A DNA stretch of 64,000 bases from Phaseolus vulgaris (lineage: Eukaryota > Streptophyta > Magnoliopsida > Fabales > Fabaceae), in contig NC_023754.2 of NCBI RefSeq assembly GCF_000499845.2, positions 26,512,611 to 26,576,610 on the forward strand, in the 5' to 3' direction. The notes under the pieces were generated by a model. That model made no database searches. It saw only the letters and a program-made list of their open reading frames with translations, and was not told the DNA's origin. Shown here piece by piece: positions 1 to 11,114 of this stretch; position 1 is the first letter of the stretch, and each line of letters opens with the position of its first letter. Position numbers and translations under genes: made by a program.

Positions 1-155
1 GAAAGCAGCACTCCATTATTAATGCATGCATAGTGAAGTAAGTTAGTGGTGAGTTCCGCACGAAAGTGCAATACATTGCTATTGTTTCTCTTAGAATTGT
101 AAATAGGAAGAAAAGAAAAAGGGTTATAATGTTTAATATTATTTAATGTTAGTTG

Positions 156-353
156 TTATTGATGGAGTGTAGGCCTTAATGAAGAGAAGAAATATGTTAC
201 CAACCAAGAGAATATGATACTACAGAGTCCATTGAAGAAGTTGCCAAGAACCGAAGGTGGTCCAGGACATGAACATGGAAATTCCGGAGGCCCAGGTTCT
301 TCTGGTCGTCTCATTTTTACCTTGCTAGCTGAAGATGAACCAAACACACACAC
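156..353 (-). CDS. Doubtful small ORF, proline/cysteine-rich with one hydrophobic stretch
   Basis: The frame encodes 65 residues from the first Met, or 52 from the internal Met that starts MRRPEEPGPPEFP. The N-terminal half is rich in Pro and Cys (PEFPCSCPGPP); the second half holds a hydrophobic stretch (LCSIIFSWLVTYFF) that could cross a membrane, followed by a short polar tail. I recognise no family. Its composition is less random than the AT-rich frames around it, which is the only reason to list it. An acceptor-like AG lies just before CTAGCAAGG in the frame, so it could instead be the last exon of a longer minus-strand gene. No TATA box or other promoter is convincing. It could equally be chance. 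Confidence 0.25.
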   Translation of the reverse strand: MCVFGSSSASKVKMRRPEEPGPPEFPCSCPGPPSVLGNFFNGLCSIIFSWLVTYFFSSLRPTLHQ

Positions 354-1307
354 ACACTATTTACTATTGTTGAGGATGTCACGAACTTAAAAATGGTCCT
401 AAAGGAAAAGACAGGCTAGGATCTTAGACATTCAGCAAATTATACATAGAAAACCAAAATATTTGATTGGTTGTTGCCATAGTGTTCTGAAAACACTTTA
501 AAGAAAAAGTGGAGTCTAACTGTCACTCAGACACAGCTGATATTCAACCTACCCTTTTTTCTGTAGGGGGAGACACGAATTATAAATGGGAACAAATTTT
601 GGCAATGAATGAAACACTTGTTTGGTATAGAAAAGTTAAGAGATGAGCATGATGATTGATCAAACTTGACGTGGAAGGGCAGCTGAACTCGCCTAGGCAC
701 GTTCCTTGTCTCATCCCACACCAACTCAAATAGTGGGCAATGATTTGACCAACGAACCCCACATAAAGGGAAGGGAGGTAGGATGATGAGTTGGGTAAAG
801 GAAAATAAAGCGATTCAAATGTGGAAAAGAAAGTGAGATAGTGTCGGTTGTATCTCTAATGTGACACTCTTGATTTCTCTCCACTGTATATAGATTGTAG
901 ATAATCCATCACCGTTTCTTTAATATTGTGTAATTTAGTCGAACAAACCATTACTATTGCATTTTTCATAGTATATAGGTCCAATTCAACATAGATTTAG
1001 TGGAGTTCAGAGACTACCATAGACTTTGCTTCATATTTTCAAAAGGAAGTTTGATCTCATATGAAAAAACACAAACTTTAGCAGACAATTCGTTTTCAAA
1101 AGGTAGAGAAATTTTCTCATTTAATTCCAATTTTACTTTTAGATTACATACCACGTCCATCCAGTTATTCAAATGCAAACGTAGTAGATATATGATTGAT
1201 TGATGTTTCTTCCAAAGCACCACCAAACTAAATGGAAATATTTTCACTGATACAACCAGAGACCATATCAGTATTCGTTGTCAAATGAGAGAATCACAAT
1301 TTTTATT
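354..1307. other. Intergenic DNA downstream of the CDK-like kinase gene
   Basis: This stretch holds an (AC)n run just inside the preceding ORF (342-357) and short scattered frames on both strands with no family resemblance and no splice-linked continuation. The 3' UTR of the kinase gene probably enters from the right. I see no other gene. Confidence 0.5.
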
Positions 1308-4300
1308 TTAAGGTAATAAACAAAATTTGTAATAGGGAATTGTATAAAGAAAACAAAGATCGTAAAGAACGCTGTGTACAAGTACTGCACAGTTCACAGG
1401 CTTCTGGATATTAGAAAAAAATGAAAAAAAATAGGGAGAAATATAAATCGAAAACACTGTTCCAAAACCTATTTATTAGGTGTTCACCTAACCTAATTGA
1501 ACTTTGATAAGAAAAAAAATTCACGATATACAAGAAAGAGAATAAACCTCTGATCATTTGAGAAAGAAATGGGAGCAGGAAAATACAATTTGGTTTACCT
1601 CTAATGCCATTGGCTTTAGCAACTGGAGGGCAGACATCATGTCAGCAAGATTTGCAGCTTCATCATGAATACTTCTAAAAAATGATTGGTGTTATACTAC
1701 AAGAATATTTCTTTGACTCTTAAAGCATTCTTGTTTTTTGAAGTCCTCCTTTGATGAATTTGATGGTATATGATGAGCATCACTTTCCATGTTTCTTCTT
1801 TCTCCTTGGTGCGCCCACACTAGAAGAATCTACCAATGGACCGGACCATGTTTGGATATTTGCTTTAGGTTGTGAGAAGTTTGTGGAACTAAATGGAACA
1901 TCAGGAGGATCAAAAACTGGATCCATGTGATGTGAAGAACCCAGTGGATAGCCTAGAGCTCCATCTTGGTGGGGAGGAGGAAACTTCTCACTCTTGCTCT
2001 TGGCATTTGCATGGGTGATCAGCCGCCGTCTCTACAGTAAGAGTTAAACATTAACACAGTTTATTAACAAACTTCCACATAGATTAGTTGCAGACAATTG
2101 AAAAAATAAATAAGAAATGGATATTGATGTGTTGTTAAGTTAAAACCTACACCATTGCAGCTAATTGATAATTATCAATTCATCACTTAATCATAACTCA
2201 AGCAAAGCAATAAGAAATACTAGCTGGAGAGAGATGAGCCTTATCAAACATACATCAATATTTGCTTGCAGTTCAGCATTGGCCTCTGGCACTGGAATTC
2301 CCCGTCGCTCACGTGGACGAGATTTCTTGACACCATCAACATTAGCTTTACCAGCTGCTCTCAATCTACAAGATGACATTGAAATTAAATACTGATTTTT
2401 GTGCATTCTATTGTCTTACAAAAAATATATATCTTCTGCTCCCTCAAATATCACGAGGCAGAGCAAGTAAAGATGGAGTGTTATTAAATATGTGTTCAAG
2501 TTGTATAGATGCCTAGTAACCTCAATTATAGAAAGAAAAATGAAGATGGTCAAGACCTAACCAACATGCTTGCATTTTGGTAAACTTTTATGAAAATAAG
2601 GGTTTTTATCAACTGTGGATGAAATTATCACTTAGATGCCAAAAGTAATTTAAGTGACCTTCTAGCTTCTTCATCCCGTAGCTTTGCATCCATCTCCTTG
2701 CTGGGAGGATATTTTGGAAGGCTAGAAGGGTCACAGGCATATGGCTTTGTTGTAAAGAACTGCAAAAAGAGAACCAAATAACATTAAATTAGGGTCATTA
2801 TATTCAATTACAGAAACACTTTAAGGATCACTAGCACAAATTTATTCGTCTAAAATTATAAACTTTATACAATTGAATTGACAGTACATAGCACTCTAAT
2901 TATTGCTGTCATTTCCTGTGACAAGGAAGTAACCCCCTTTCTAATGCAGTATGGAGATAAAAAATAAAAAACAGTTGTTCGGGGGGTGTCAACTCAACAC
3001 TCCACTGATTGAAGTGTAGTTCAGCAGTCAGACATCAAAATGTTAATTTTAGTATACCATGATTTCCAAACCAAGTTTTACATAATCAATAATCATTGTT
3101 TAACAACCAAAAACAAAGGAAACTCAGAAAGTTAAATAATCTCGCTTACAAGTGCATAGGAATATATGTTATAGAAATAAAACTATAGTTGCTAGTTTTA
3201 TGGTATAATCAAAGCAAAAGTGATCCATTCTATTAAAGTAAGCTTGAGTTAGATAAGGATTCTACACCCCAGGTTTGGTAAATTAGTACACAAGCACAAC
3301 AGACGGACACAGGAAACTAGAGCAAATCAGGAGGTTGAGTGGTTCAAAACCAGGATTAGAGAGAAGTCGAAGCTTGTTACTAAGGAAGCAAATTCATTTT
3401 GAGAGGAAATTGTGAATCCTATAATTCACCAGTTTATGACATTGCTAAGCCATTCTTCAATACTTTTGGAATATTATACTCTAACTACTAACTAGACCGA
3501 ATGACAAATCAATAACAGAATGGAACTACCTAGAACATGAACACTACACAACTTTCAGAGTTTAAGTTGAACATAAACCTTAGTGCATGGCTAAATAAGT
3601 AATTTGGACTGCAAGTAGAATCTGGAAGATTCTTTTGTTTCTTTGTTCAAAATTTCCAAAATCATACACTTACAAGACTAAATTTTTCATAAAACCATGT
3701 AACACATGTTCGGGAAAGAAGATAGTTATGGAGCAAAATTACAGAGCTTCCAGTATTATGACACTCATAACATGAGTGTTAATTAAACAATTAGCAGAAA
3801 GATGCGCATAGAGCACTCTATGCTGCATTTGGGTGGTGCATAGCTTTAACGGGCATGACTAAAAGGTATGTTGAAGGCTTGGGTAGCTTCTTTGAATATG
3901 TTTTCTCATTATTTTGTTGATTCTTATTCGTTCTCTTGATAAGGTGTATTCCTTTCTTTGAAAGTGATAAGGTGTGCTCCTATATCTCCCTTCTATTAAT
4001 TTTTTTTCCATTTGTCTTAATAAATTTCTTCTTTCTCGATAGTATGTTTAGGGTTTTGTTCTAGCTAAGAGTAACAAGAAAAACATGTTAAGAAAAAGAA
4101 TGAGCAATATGGAAAGGAAGAAAAACAACCCAACGTATCTAAGAAGGCCTCTATTGGTATATTATGGAATAAATACTCATGGTTCTATTCTAGCATTGGA
4201 ATATAAATATGACAAAAGGTGTGCTGTTATAAAGTTCTAGCATGCCCTTAGAAGAAGAAAAATTATAAAAGCATAAGAAATTAGGTGACTTTACAACATT

Positions 4301-6160
4301 TACGTAATTCAATTATCTTACTTCACTATGCAATGCAGCAGTGGCAGTCAAACGTTCATCTGGATCAATTGAGAGAAGGGTGTCAATAAGTGGCAGGGAT
4401 GATGGAGGAAAATCTTTAAATGTCTCTGCAATACTTCTCTTGTATGACTGCTGGGGCTTAAAAATGGTAGCATGAGGCAACTTTGATTTCTTCCAATATT
4501 CATCAGAAGGAGAACCGCATAGCTTAAATATCTTGTGTAGTTGTTCTACCTACAACGTATGAAGCATGCTAACTATATTAGTAAAATCCTAAGCACAAAT
4601 TTCACAAACAAGTAGCAGAAATTGAGAAGCCTTGGACAATAAATCTTGCACATAGACTAGTGAACTGAACGCATTATGCATTCAGAAGATGTAATAACAG
4701 ACCCTATATAATCTATCCATCATAAAGATTACCTCCGTTCGACCAGGCATAATAGGCTTTCCAGCCAATAATTCAGCAAGAATGCAGCCAGCACTCCAGA
4801 GGTCCACGCCTACACTATATTCAGTGGCCCCGAGAAGAAGTTCTGGAGGTCGATACCATAATGTAACCACTCTACTAGTCATAGGGTGCTTGTGATTAGG
4901 ATCATAGAAGGAAGCTAATCCAAAATCAGCAATCCTAAGTGTTCCGTCATTATCAATAAGAAGGTTTGACCCCTTTATATCACGATGCAGGACATGACGG
5001 TTGTGACAGTGCTCCAGTCCCGAAAATAGCTGATGCATATAACATTTTACCTAAAATACCCAGATACAAACAAATAATAAGGTCCAGCTCAAGTAGTAAC
5101 CAGAAAATGTAAAAGACTTTTGAATCATATATTTTAAAACTACAGATAAACACACCAATACCTGAGATTCTGTGAACTTAATTGCCGGGTTTGTGGCAAG
5201 TCCAGCCAGATCATGCACCATGTATTCAAATACAAGATATAAACTGCACGACATTCTAGAAGTCACTAAGCCTTCAAGTTTGATGACATTGGGATGATCT
5301 AGACGACGGAGAATCAAAATCTCCCTGGCCATGAACTTCACACTTTCAGGCTCTAAATTGTCAAAACGGACCTTCTTTAGGGCAACAATTTTTCCCGTCA
5401 AAGAATCCCTAGCTTTGTAAACATTGCTGTATGTACCTTGCCCGATCTGATTGAAAGATAGCAAAATCAACAAGAGATTTAATATTTGTGAGGCAAGTAG
5501 CCAGGAGAAATAACTTTTACACGATTTGTTGGAAGGTTTTTCAATTTACAAATCCCAACCCCCAGAAAAAAGGCTAAACTCCAAATTACTACTTTAGCAG
5601 TTGCCCTTGTTTGCATAAAAATAACCAAACAACATCAACCAAAAACCCTTCTTAAGTGCGAAATTCCTCATACTATGTTAAAACAGAAAAGAGAAACACA
5701 ATAACATCAACACCTCCATTGAAGGAAAAATGCAATGGAGAACATAAGAAGAGCTAGCACATTGTCAAAAATCAAATCCAGACAGCAAGACCATATTGAG
5801 TGAGTCCAAGATGTTCTTTACCTTATCAAGCTTCTCAAAGGTGTCAGCTCTCCGAGGCGTCAATCCGTTGATGGCTTCACCAGCAACCTTAGAGAGCCAA
5901 GAAGGCCACCCTGCTGCAACCTGCTCACCATGAACATGGTTAGGTGGGTTGCTCAACCTCGGATTCGGCTTCGGCTTCGAAGATCGCCTCCTCTCTCCCC
6001 TTGCCCTTGTCCTCTTCTCTTCTCTTCCACCCTCCTTCTCCTTCTCTTTCTCAATGTTCTCATTCTCAACAACCTCTGCTCTACCCACCTCAGCTTTTGC
6101 CTCTCTCACTTCCTCTCTCCTCTCCTCCCTCGAAGACTCTCTCCCAAACGCACACCCCAT
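1308..6160 (-). CDS. CDK-like Ser/Thr kinase (At1g54610 / IBS1 type), 9-exon model
   Basis: Exons (minus): 6160-5822, 5446-5162, 5050-4733, 4549-4322, 2759-2659, 2365-2254, 2031-1784, 1674-1599, 1403-1308; 600 aa. MGCAFG at the N-terminus fits N-myristoylation at Gly2 with Cys3 palmitoylation, so membrane attachment is likely. An Arg/Glu-rich linker leads to the kinase domain: glycine loop IGQGTYSNVY (114-123), Lys137, catalytic HRDIKGSN (Asp232), DFG (Asp250), then TSRVVTLWYRPPELLLG, the CDK-type activation segment. The usual CDK C-helix motif is replaced by LEPESVKFMAREI, as in plant CDKL kinases. Downstream come RPRERRGIPVPEANAEL and RRRLITHANAKSKSEKFPP, both conserved in this subfamily. 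The Met was chosen for MGC and because it opens a continuous exon. The last two exons are less certain: reading through instead of splicing at 1783 gives a TGA at 1782-1780 and a 544-aa protein. Kinase identity is very secure; substrate unknown. Confidence 0.88.
2760..4321 (-). other. Large intron of the CDK-like gene (1.56 kb)
   Basis: This intron separates the kinase C-lobe exon from the exon starting FFTTKPYACDPSS. It is AT-rich, carries pyrimidine runs near the acceptor, and shows no ORF or repeat I can name. Confidence 0.7.
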
Positions 6161-6640
6161 CTCTCAAAATTTCTCATTTACTCTCCCCCCACTACCACCA
6201 GCCACATTTTTCCTCACTTTCTCGCCATCCAAACACCCCCCACAACCACTCACCCCTCCAAAACCCTAATCATAAATCTTGAAAAGCTAGACTGTGCAAG
6301 CAAACGCTAATTCTAAAGACCCTAACTTTGGCAGACAAAAGCGAGATAGCAATGATTTGGAGACACCCCACAATTTGTGGTGCAGTCAAAGAAAACAAAA
6401 CCACTGTTTCTTTTTCCCCCCTTAGGGTGGTCTTTTTAAAATTTTCTTTCTCCCTTTGGTACTGTGATGTGGAGGAAGATCAAAGTTGAACAGAAACAGT
6501 TGAACTTGAGTCTTACCAGATTCAAAGATCAGTGAAAAGAAAAGAATGTTTTAGAGAGAGAAAGAGAGAAAAAGATGTGAGAGTGGATCTTCCTTCCTTT
6601 TCAACTTCTCTCTCATACCCATGATGGTTTCTGTATTTAT
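6161..6640 (-). promoter_or_regulatory. 5' UTR / leader region of the CDK-like gene
   Basis: On the coding (minus) strand this stretch is pyrimidine-rich, including a long CT tract (the complement of the GA run at about 6553-6574), which is common in plant leaders. The transcription start cannot be placed from sequence alone. Confidence 0.35.
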
Positions 6641-7922
6641 TTTGACTAAAAGAAGGACCAAAAGGTTAGTAAAGACCTCTGTACCTATAATAACCCAGTT
6701 ATGGGTGAGGTGTGTCAATGTCTCTATGCCCTAAGTTTTTTTTTCCATTCTTTTTAACCCTTTTAGTACTGTGTTTTATCAAGTTGAAGAAGCTTCCATG
6801 ATAGTGTCCAATCAAAGCAAGACACAGAATTCAGGTTCAAGTACCATGAAGATGTTTGTGTCAATTAATAATTAACTTTGATAGTGGTTAATTAACGAAT
6901 TTATCTGTTGCATACAGTAAAATATAAAATAAAAATATTATTGGTGGTGTGCATGTAAAAGTGATGATCAGTTGCTAAATAAACTTGCTATGTACTTACA
7001 TTTTATCTTATTTTTGTGCCTGTTTTGGTGGTTTATAACTTGGAGGTTTGAACATTGCTTTCAGAAAGAAAATGGGATTGAGAAGTTGGTCAAGATTTAT
7101 GATAAAAATAAAGGAAGATCAAAGCATGTGCTTAATAATAGTACCAACAAATACTATAATATATTTCTAGCTGCACCAATCATTTTTTCTTTTAATTTTT
7201 ATATCAGTACTATAATGAGAAAGACCTTATTATACAAAAATGTAGGTACCTTTTTAAAGATAATTTATTTTATATTGAAATGACAACATCATTAAATTTA
7301 TTTTTTACATTGTATGGATTGAATTATAAGATCATTTCTAAACTAGATGTTAATTTTGGATGTTAAATAATTTTTTTTCATATTTTATTTATTTGTTTAA
7401 TTAAATCAAATTTGTAAGACAAATTTATAAGTCAAAATATCTTAAAATAAATTTAGAAGTCAACGTCGCATAAATATCTTAAAATAAATTAATTTTGTTA
7501 GGTGGAACTCTACGTGTGTCCTGTGTAGTGATTGTTTTCCCAAGAAAACGTTGTTTATTTTATCTGTTATTTTTAAAATTTTAATGTAATATATTTTTTC
7601 AATTATACCATTATATTTTTACTATGGATTGATAAACACTTTAGAAAATAAAACTGAAAAAGATAAAATGAATAATTTATTTAAAATTACATTAAAAGTA
7701 TAAGAATTAAATCTTTTTCGTGGGAGTGTGAAAGAGTTTATTGGTGTTTTTTCTGTATTTCTTGAAGATTAGATTGCTATGATTGCTAAGTTTTATTGAA
7801 TTATACATACTATGGAGGGAACCTTAATAAGTTTGCTAATTTAGGATTTATTCATAAATGTATAATAGGCGTTCATCTAATCTGTTTTTAGAATTCTTTA
7901 TAAAGAGATATAGTCTATCTAT

Positions 7923-8103
7923 GTATCGTTTTTGTTAGCATATGAGTTTTGATCTAATTTCCCATATTTTATTTATTTTTTTAATAATATTTTTTCATAT
8001 GATGACAGATGATTATTGTTATTTGAGGTATCAATCTAACTGAGATGTCAAGTTGCATAATGATTCTTAACATTAAAGCTTTTATAAAAAAAAAAATATT
8101 TTC
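7923..8103 (+). repeat. Dispersed repeat, copy A (partner at 61333-61503)
   Basis: This stretch aligns in the same orientation with 61333-61503. Shared landmarks in order are GTATCGTTTT, ATATGAGTTTT, a T-run with TTAATAAT, CAT.TGATGA.AGATGATT, TGTTAT.TGA, AGATG.CA.GTT.CATAATGAT and an A-rich end. It is non-coding and of unknown class; it may be a relic of an LTR or MITE. Confidence 0.6.
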
Positions 8104-8283
8104 ACTTGATTTAGATGGAAGAAGCTTAAACAAATATGCATACGGAAGAAGTTTTTGTGCCAATAAGAACGTGTAATTATAATTTCTTTAATTACGCATC
8201 TAATAATCCACCCACCATGAAAATGAAAACTCCTACATCCACCCACCATTGCTTTCACTCATATATTTTTTTCTTTTTTACTA

Positions 8284-8306
8284 ATATATATATATATATA
8301 TATATA
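8284..8306. repeat. TA dinucleotide microsatellite
   Basis: An uninterrupted run of alternating A and T of about 23 bases, upstream of the Rossmann protein gene. Confidence 0.9.
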
Positions 8307-8681
8307 GCTGTCTCAATTACTAATTTTGAAACAGATTATTTTGAAATGGTATCTTAATTATTTTTTTACTAAAACAGTCTTAATTATTTTACAGTAAATA
8401 TTATAAACTAATAAGAGAAATTGAGTTTTGTAGAAAATGAAAAGAGTGTGAATGAATGAGAGTGAGAAGTGTGTTAACTTAGGGTGAAAGAGAAGCAAGA
8501 ATATGAACTGGTCCCTCACACCATTCTCACAATCATATCATCAAATCAATCAATGCATTTGATTTTATCAAATCATTTCACTCCCATGCAGTTGCACCAT
8601 ACGCTAAAACTGACACCTCACCACCACCACTCCTTATCTATATTCGCCGCGCCTCTCACCCTAACCACCACCACCACCACC

Positions 8682-11114
8682 ATGGCCACCCATTTCCAAC
8701 TCTCCGATGCTTCTCCTTCTCTTCCAATTTCACCGCACCGCCTCTTAATCGTCGGTCCAGGCATTCTTGGTCGTTTGGTCGCCCAAATTTGGCGCCAGGT
8801 TATCACTGACGTTCGGACTATCTAGATTTTGGTGCAAATATTTCCGGTTAACAATAAACTTACAATTTTATTGAGTTTAAGAGTAATTTAATGGTGAATT
8901 TCAGATTTTTTTTATTAATTTATGTCGGTTCAGAAACTAATATGACAATATCTTCAAGTTTAGAAAGCAAGATGATTGTGTATTCTGATATATTCATGAG
9001 TGTATGGACAATAACATGTGTTTGTTGAAGCAGGAATATCCAGGTTGTGAAGTTTATGGACAAACAGCAACCAATAATCATCATGAGGAATTGTCTAAAA
9101 TTGGTGTTAATCCGTCTTTGAAATGGACCAAAGACTCACACAAATTTCCCTATGTCATTTTCTGTGCCCCGCCTTACCAATCCTCAGATTATCTTGGTGA
9201 TCTTAGGTTAGCAATCTTGTCATTGAAATGGGTATTATTATTTATGTTTACGAGTTGTTGTTTTCTTCTGAACTTATGTGGTGGACTGTCTACCAATCAG
9301 GCTGGCTGCATCATGCTGGAATGGTGAAGGTTCTTTGCTGTTTACATCAAGCTCTGCTCCTTATGATTGTAACGATAATGGATTGTGTGATGAGGTTGGT
9401 CGAAAAATTTCTTTGTTTGATCGTTGTCTCACTCTTTTATAGCTTAATTTGTGCCATTGATCCTCATATTTAGAAGCATAACATTACGGAAGACAAAAAC
9501 TAGTGCTCTCTGTAACACATCACTTGTTTTCCTCCTCTTTAGACGCTTAACATTGTAGAAGAGAAATGTGAACATGCTCCGTGACACATCATTTGTTTTC
9601 CCCATCTTCAAATGCACTACATTATAGGAGAAAAATACTAACACACTCTCTACTACATCACTTGTTTCCCTCATCATTAAGTGCATAACATTGTAGAAGA
9701 GAAATGCTAACACTCTGTAACACTTATAGAGTGCTTTACAGTGAATGTTGTGGAACTCCTTGTTTTCCATGTTTTAGGCACGGTTGCGTCAACAATATAT
9801 CTTGTTCATGAGGCTAGATATTTTTTTATGTGCAGGATAGTCCAGTGGTGCCTATAGGGAGGAGCCCTAGGACTGATGTCCTTCTAAAAGCTGAAAAAAT
9901 AGTTCTGGAGTTTGGTGGTTCTGTTTTAAGACTGTCTGGACTTTATATATCCTTTTTAGAATTCTGTTTACCAGGGTTCCAATTACCCATACGTGCTTAT
10001 TTCTTTGTTATGTTTATGTCTATTGTCTGCTTCCAACCTTAACATTATTTTAAACAAAGTAGATAAAGGTCCACATATTTATTGGTTAGAGAAGGGGATT
10101 GTTGAATCTCGCCCTGATCACATCCTGAATCTAATTCATTATGAGGTCAGAATTTCGGTACATCTTATTTTTTCTGTAAATTAACATGATAGTGGTTTTC
10201 TTTTATCTATATTCCCAAATTTGCATTTTTAATTTATTTGAACATATATCGAGTCATTAAGGTATTGAAGTTCATCGTATCTGGGTTTATCATCTAAGCC
10301 AATGGATGTTTCATTCACGTGCTTTCTCTTTTCCCATCACACTTACATCTTTTGTTTCATATGAGACCAATTTGAGTCCCTTAACAAAGTAAAACATTGC
10401 ATTTTCTTATCTTCTTATGGTCATTCAGTATTCGTTAATATGGAAAGTTGAATAGGTTGTTTGATGTGCTTTTCGAACCAGGATGCAGCTTCCCTCGCAG
10501 TTGCAATTTTGAAGAAACAATTTCGTGGGCGGATTTTCTTGGGTTGTGATAATCATCCCTTATCCAGGTTACATTACATGCTATCCCTTGAGTATGCAAC
10601 TAATATCATGGAGACTCTAATTGCTTCTTCGTATCTGAGATTTGTTCCTGACCTTTGCAATTGCCCTGTGTTAGGTAGCGATGCCAACATATGTTCCTTT
10701 CTCTCCCTGACCCTTTCTAAATGTTGTGTTGTCAGGCAAGAAGTGATGGATCTAGTTTACAAAAGTGGGAAATTTCCTAAAAAGTTTGAGAAATTTACAG
10801 GTAAATAAATAACTACTCTTTTTTGTTGTAAATGGTTGATTTAAGATTGAAAACCAGTAGTAGATTAACGAACCATATAATCTTTGCATGAATACACAAA
10901 TGGTAGTCATGAAGACCTGTTTTTCTAACTATTTTTAGCTGATATGCTGTCACTATGTCACTCATCATTGTCAAAGCATTTTTAGCCTTTGTATATTTTC
11001 TTTGCAGGAAGTGATGATCCTCTAGGCAAGAGATTAAACAACTCCAAAACGCGCCAGGAAGTAGGTTGGGAGCCAAAGTACTCTAGCTTTGCTCATTTCC
11101 TTGAGACCATTTGA
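8682..11114 (+). CDS. NAD(P)-binding Rossmann-fold protein, YeeZ/At1g19690-like
   Basis: Exons: 8682-8798, 9034-9206, 9301-9394, 9836-9946, 10056-10145, 10482-10567, 10736-10800, 11008-11114; 280 aa. The dinucleotide loop is RLLIVGPGILGRLVAQIW near residues 21-38 (GxGxxG class). Further on, YVIFCAPPYQSSDYLGDLR and LRLSGLY...DHILNLIHYEDAASL match extended short-chain dehydrogenases that act as sugar-nucleotide epimerases or dehydratases. No clear YxxxK catalytic pair is visible in the usual place, so the reaction is unknown. The chosen ATG sits in CACCATGG, a strong plant context. The same frame is open upstream to 8484 with several Met codons, so a longer, possibly plastid-targeted form is possible. 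Intron 4 (9947-10055) is AT-AC; all others are GT-AG. My Arabidopsis locus assignment is from memory. Confidence 0.87.
9478..9725 (+). repeat. 69-bp tandem repeat, about 3.6 copies, inside intron 3
   Basis: Units start at 9478, 9547, 9616 and 9685, exactly 69 bp apart; the last is truncated. Each has the order TTAACATTGTAGAAGAGAAA-like start, AACACTCT.TAACACATCA, CTTGTTTTCC and a C/T-rich end leading to GTGC or ACGC. The copies have diverged. Because 69 is a multiple of 3, the minus strand shows a long open frame of 23-residue repeats, which is an artefact and not a gene. Confidence 0.9.
9947..10055 (+). other. U12-type AT-AC intron (109 nt)
   Basis: The exon ends GGA CTT TAT (Gly-Leu-Tyr) and the intron begins ATATCCTTTTT, matching the minor-spliceosome 5' splice site RTATCCTTT. 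Near the 3' end, CCTTAAC (10037-10043) matches the U12 branch-site consensus TTCCTTRAY. The intron ends TTTTAAAC; the next exon begins AAA GTA GAT AAA GGT and keeps the protein frame. The branch A lies 12-14 nt from the end. No nearby GT-AG pair restores the frame this cleanly. Confidence 0.92.

Larger units (their letters stand above)
6641..8681. other. AT-rich intergenic region between two divergent genes
   Basis: There is no convincing gene here. It must hold promoters for the kinase (leftward) and the Rossmann protein (rightward). It contains one copy of a dispersed repeat (about 7923-8103), a TA microsatellite (8284-8306) and, next to the Rossmann start codon, a CAC/CCA-rich leader (about 8620-8681). 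Confidence 0.6.

Noticed and set aside
5930..6310. Three overlapping plus-strand ORFs of 106-126 codons
   Set aside because: They lie opposite the first exon and leader of the CDK-like kinase, and their Ser/Pro/Leu-rich products are shadows of its Arg/Glu-rich minus-strand coding.
9444..9770. 108-codon minus-strand ORF with repeated residues
   Set aside because: It is the antisense reading of the 69-bp tandem repeat in an intron; the unit length being divisible by three keeps the frame open.
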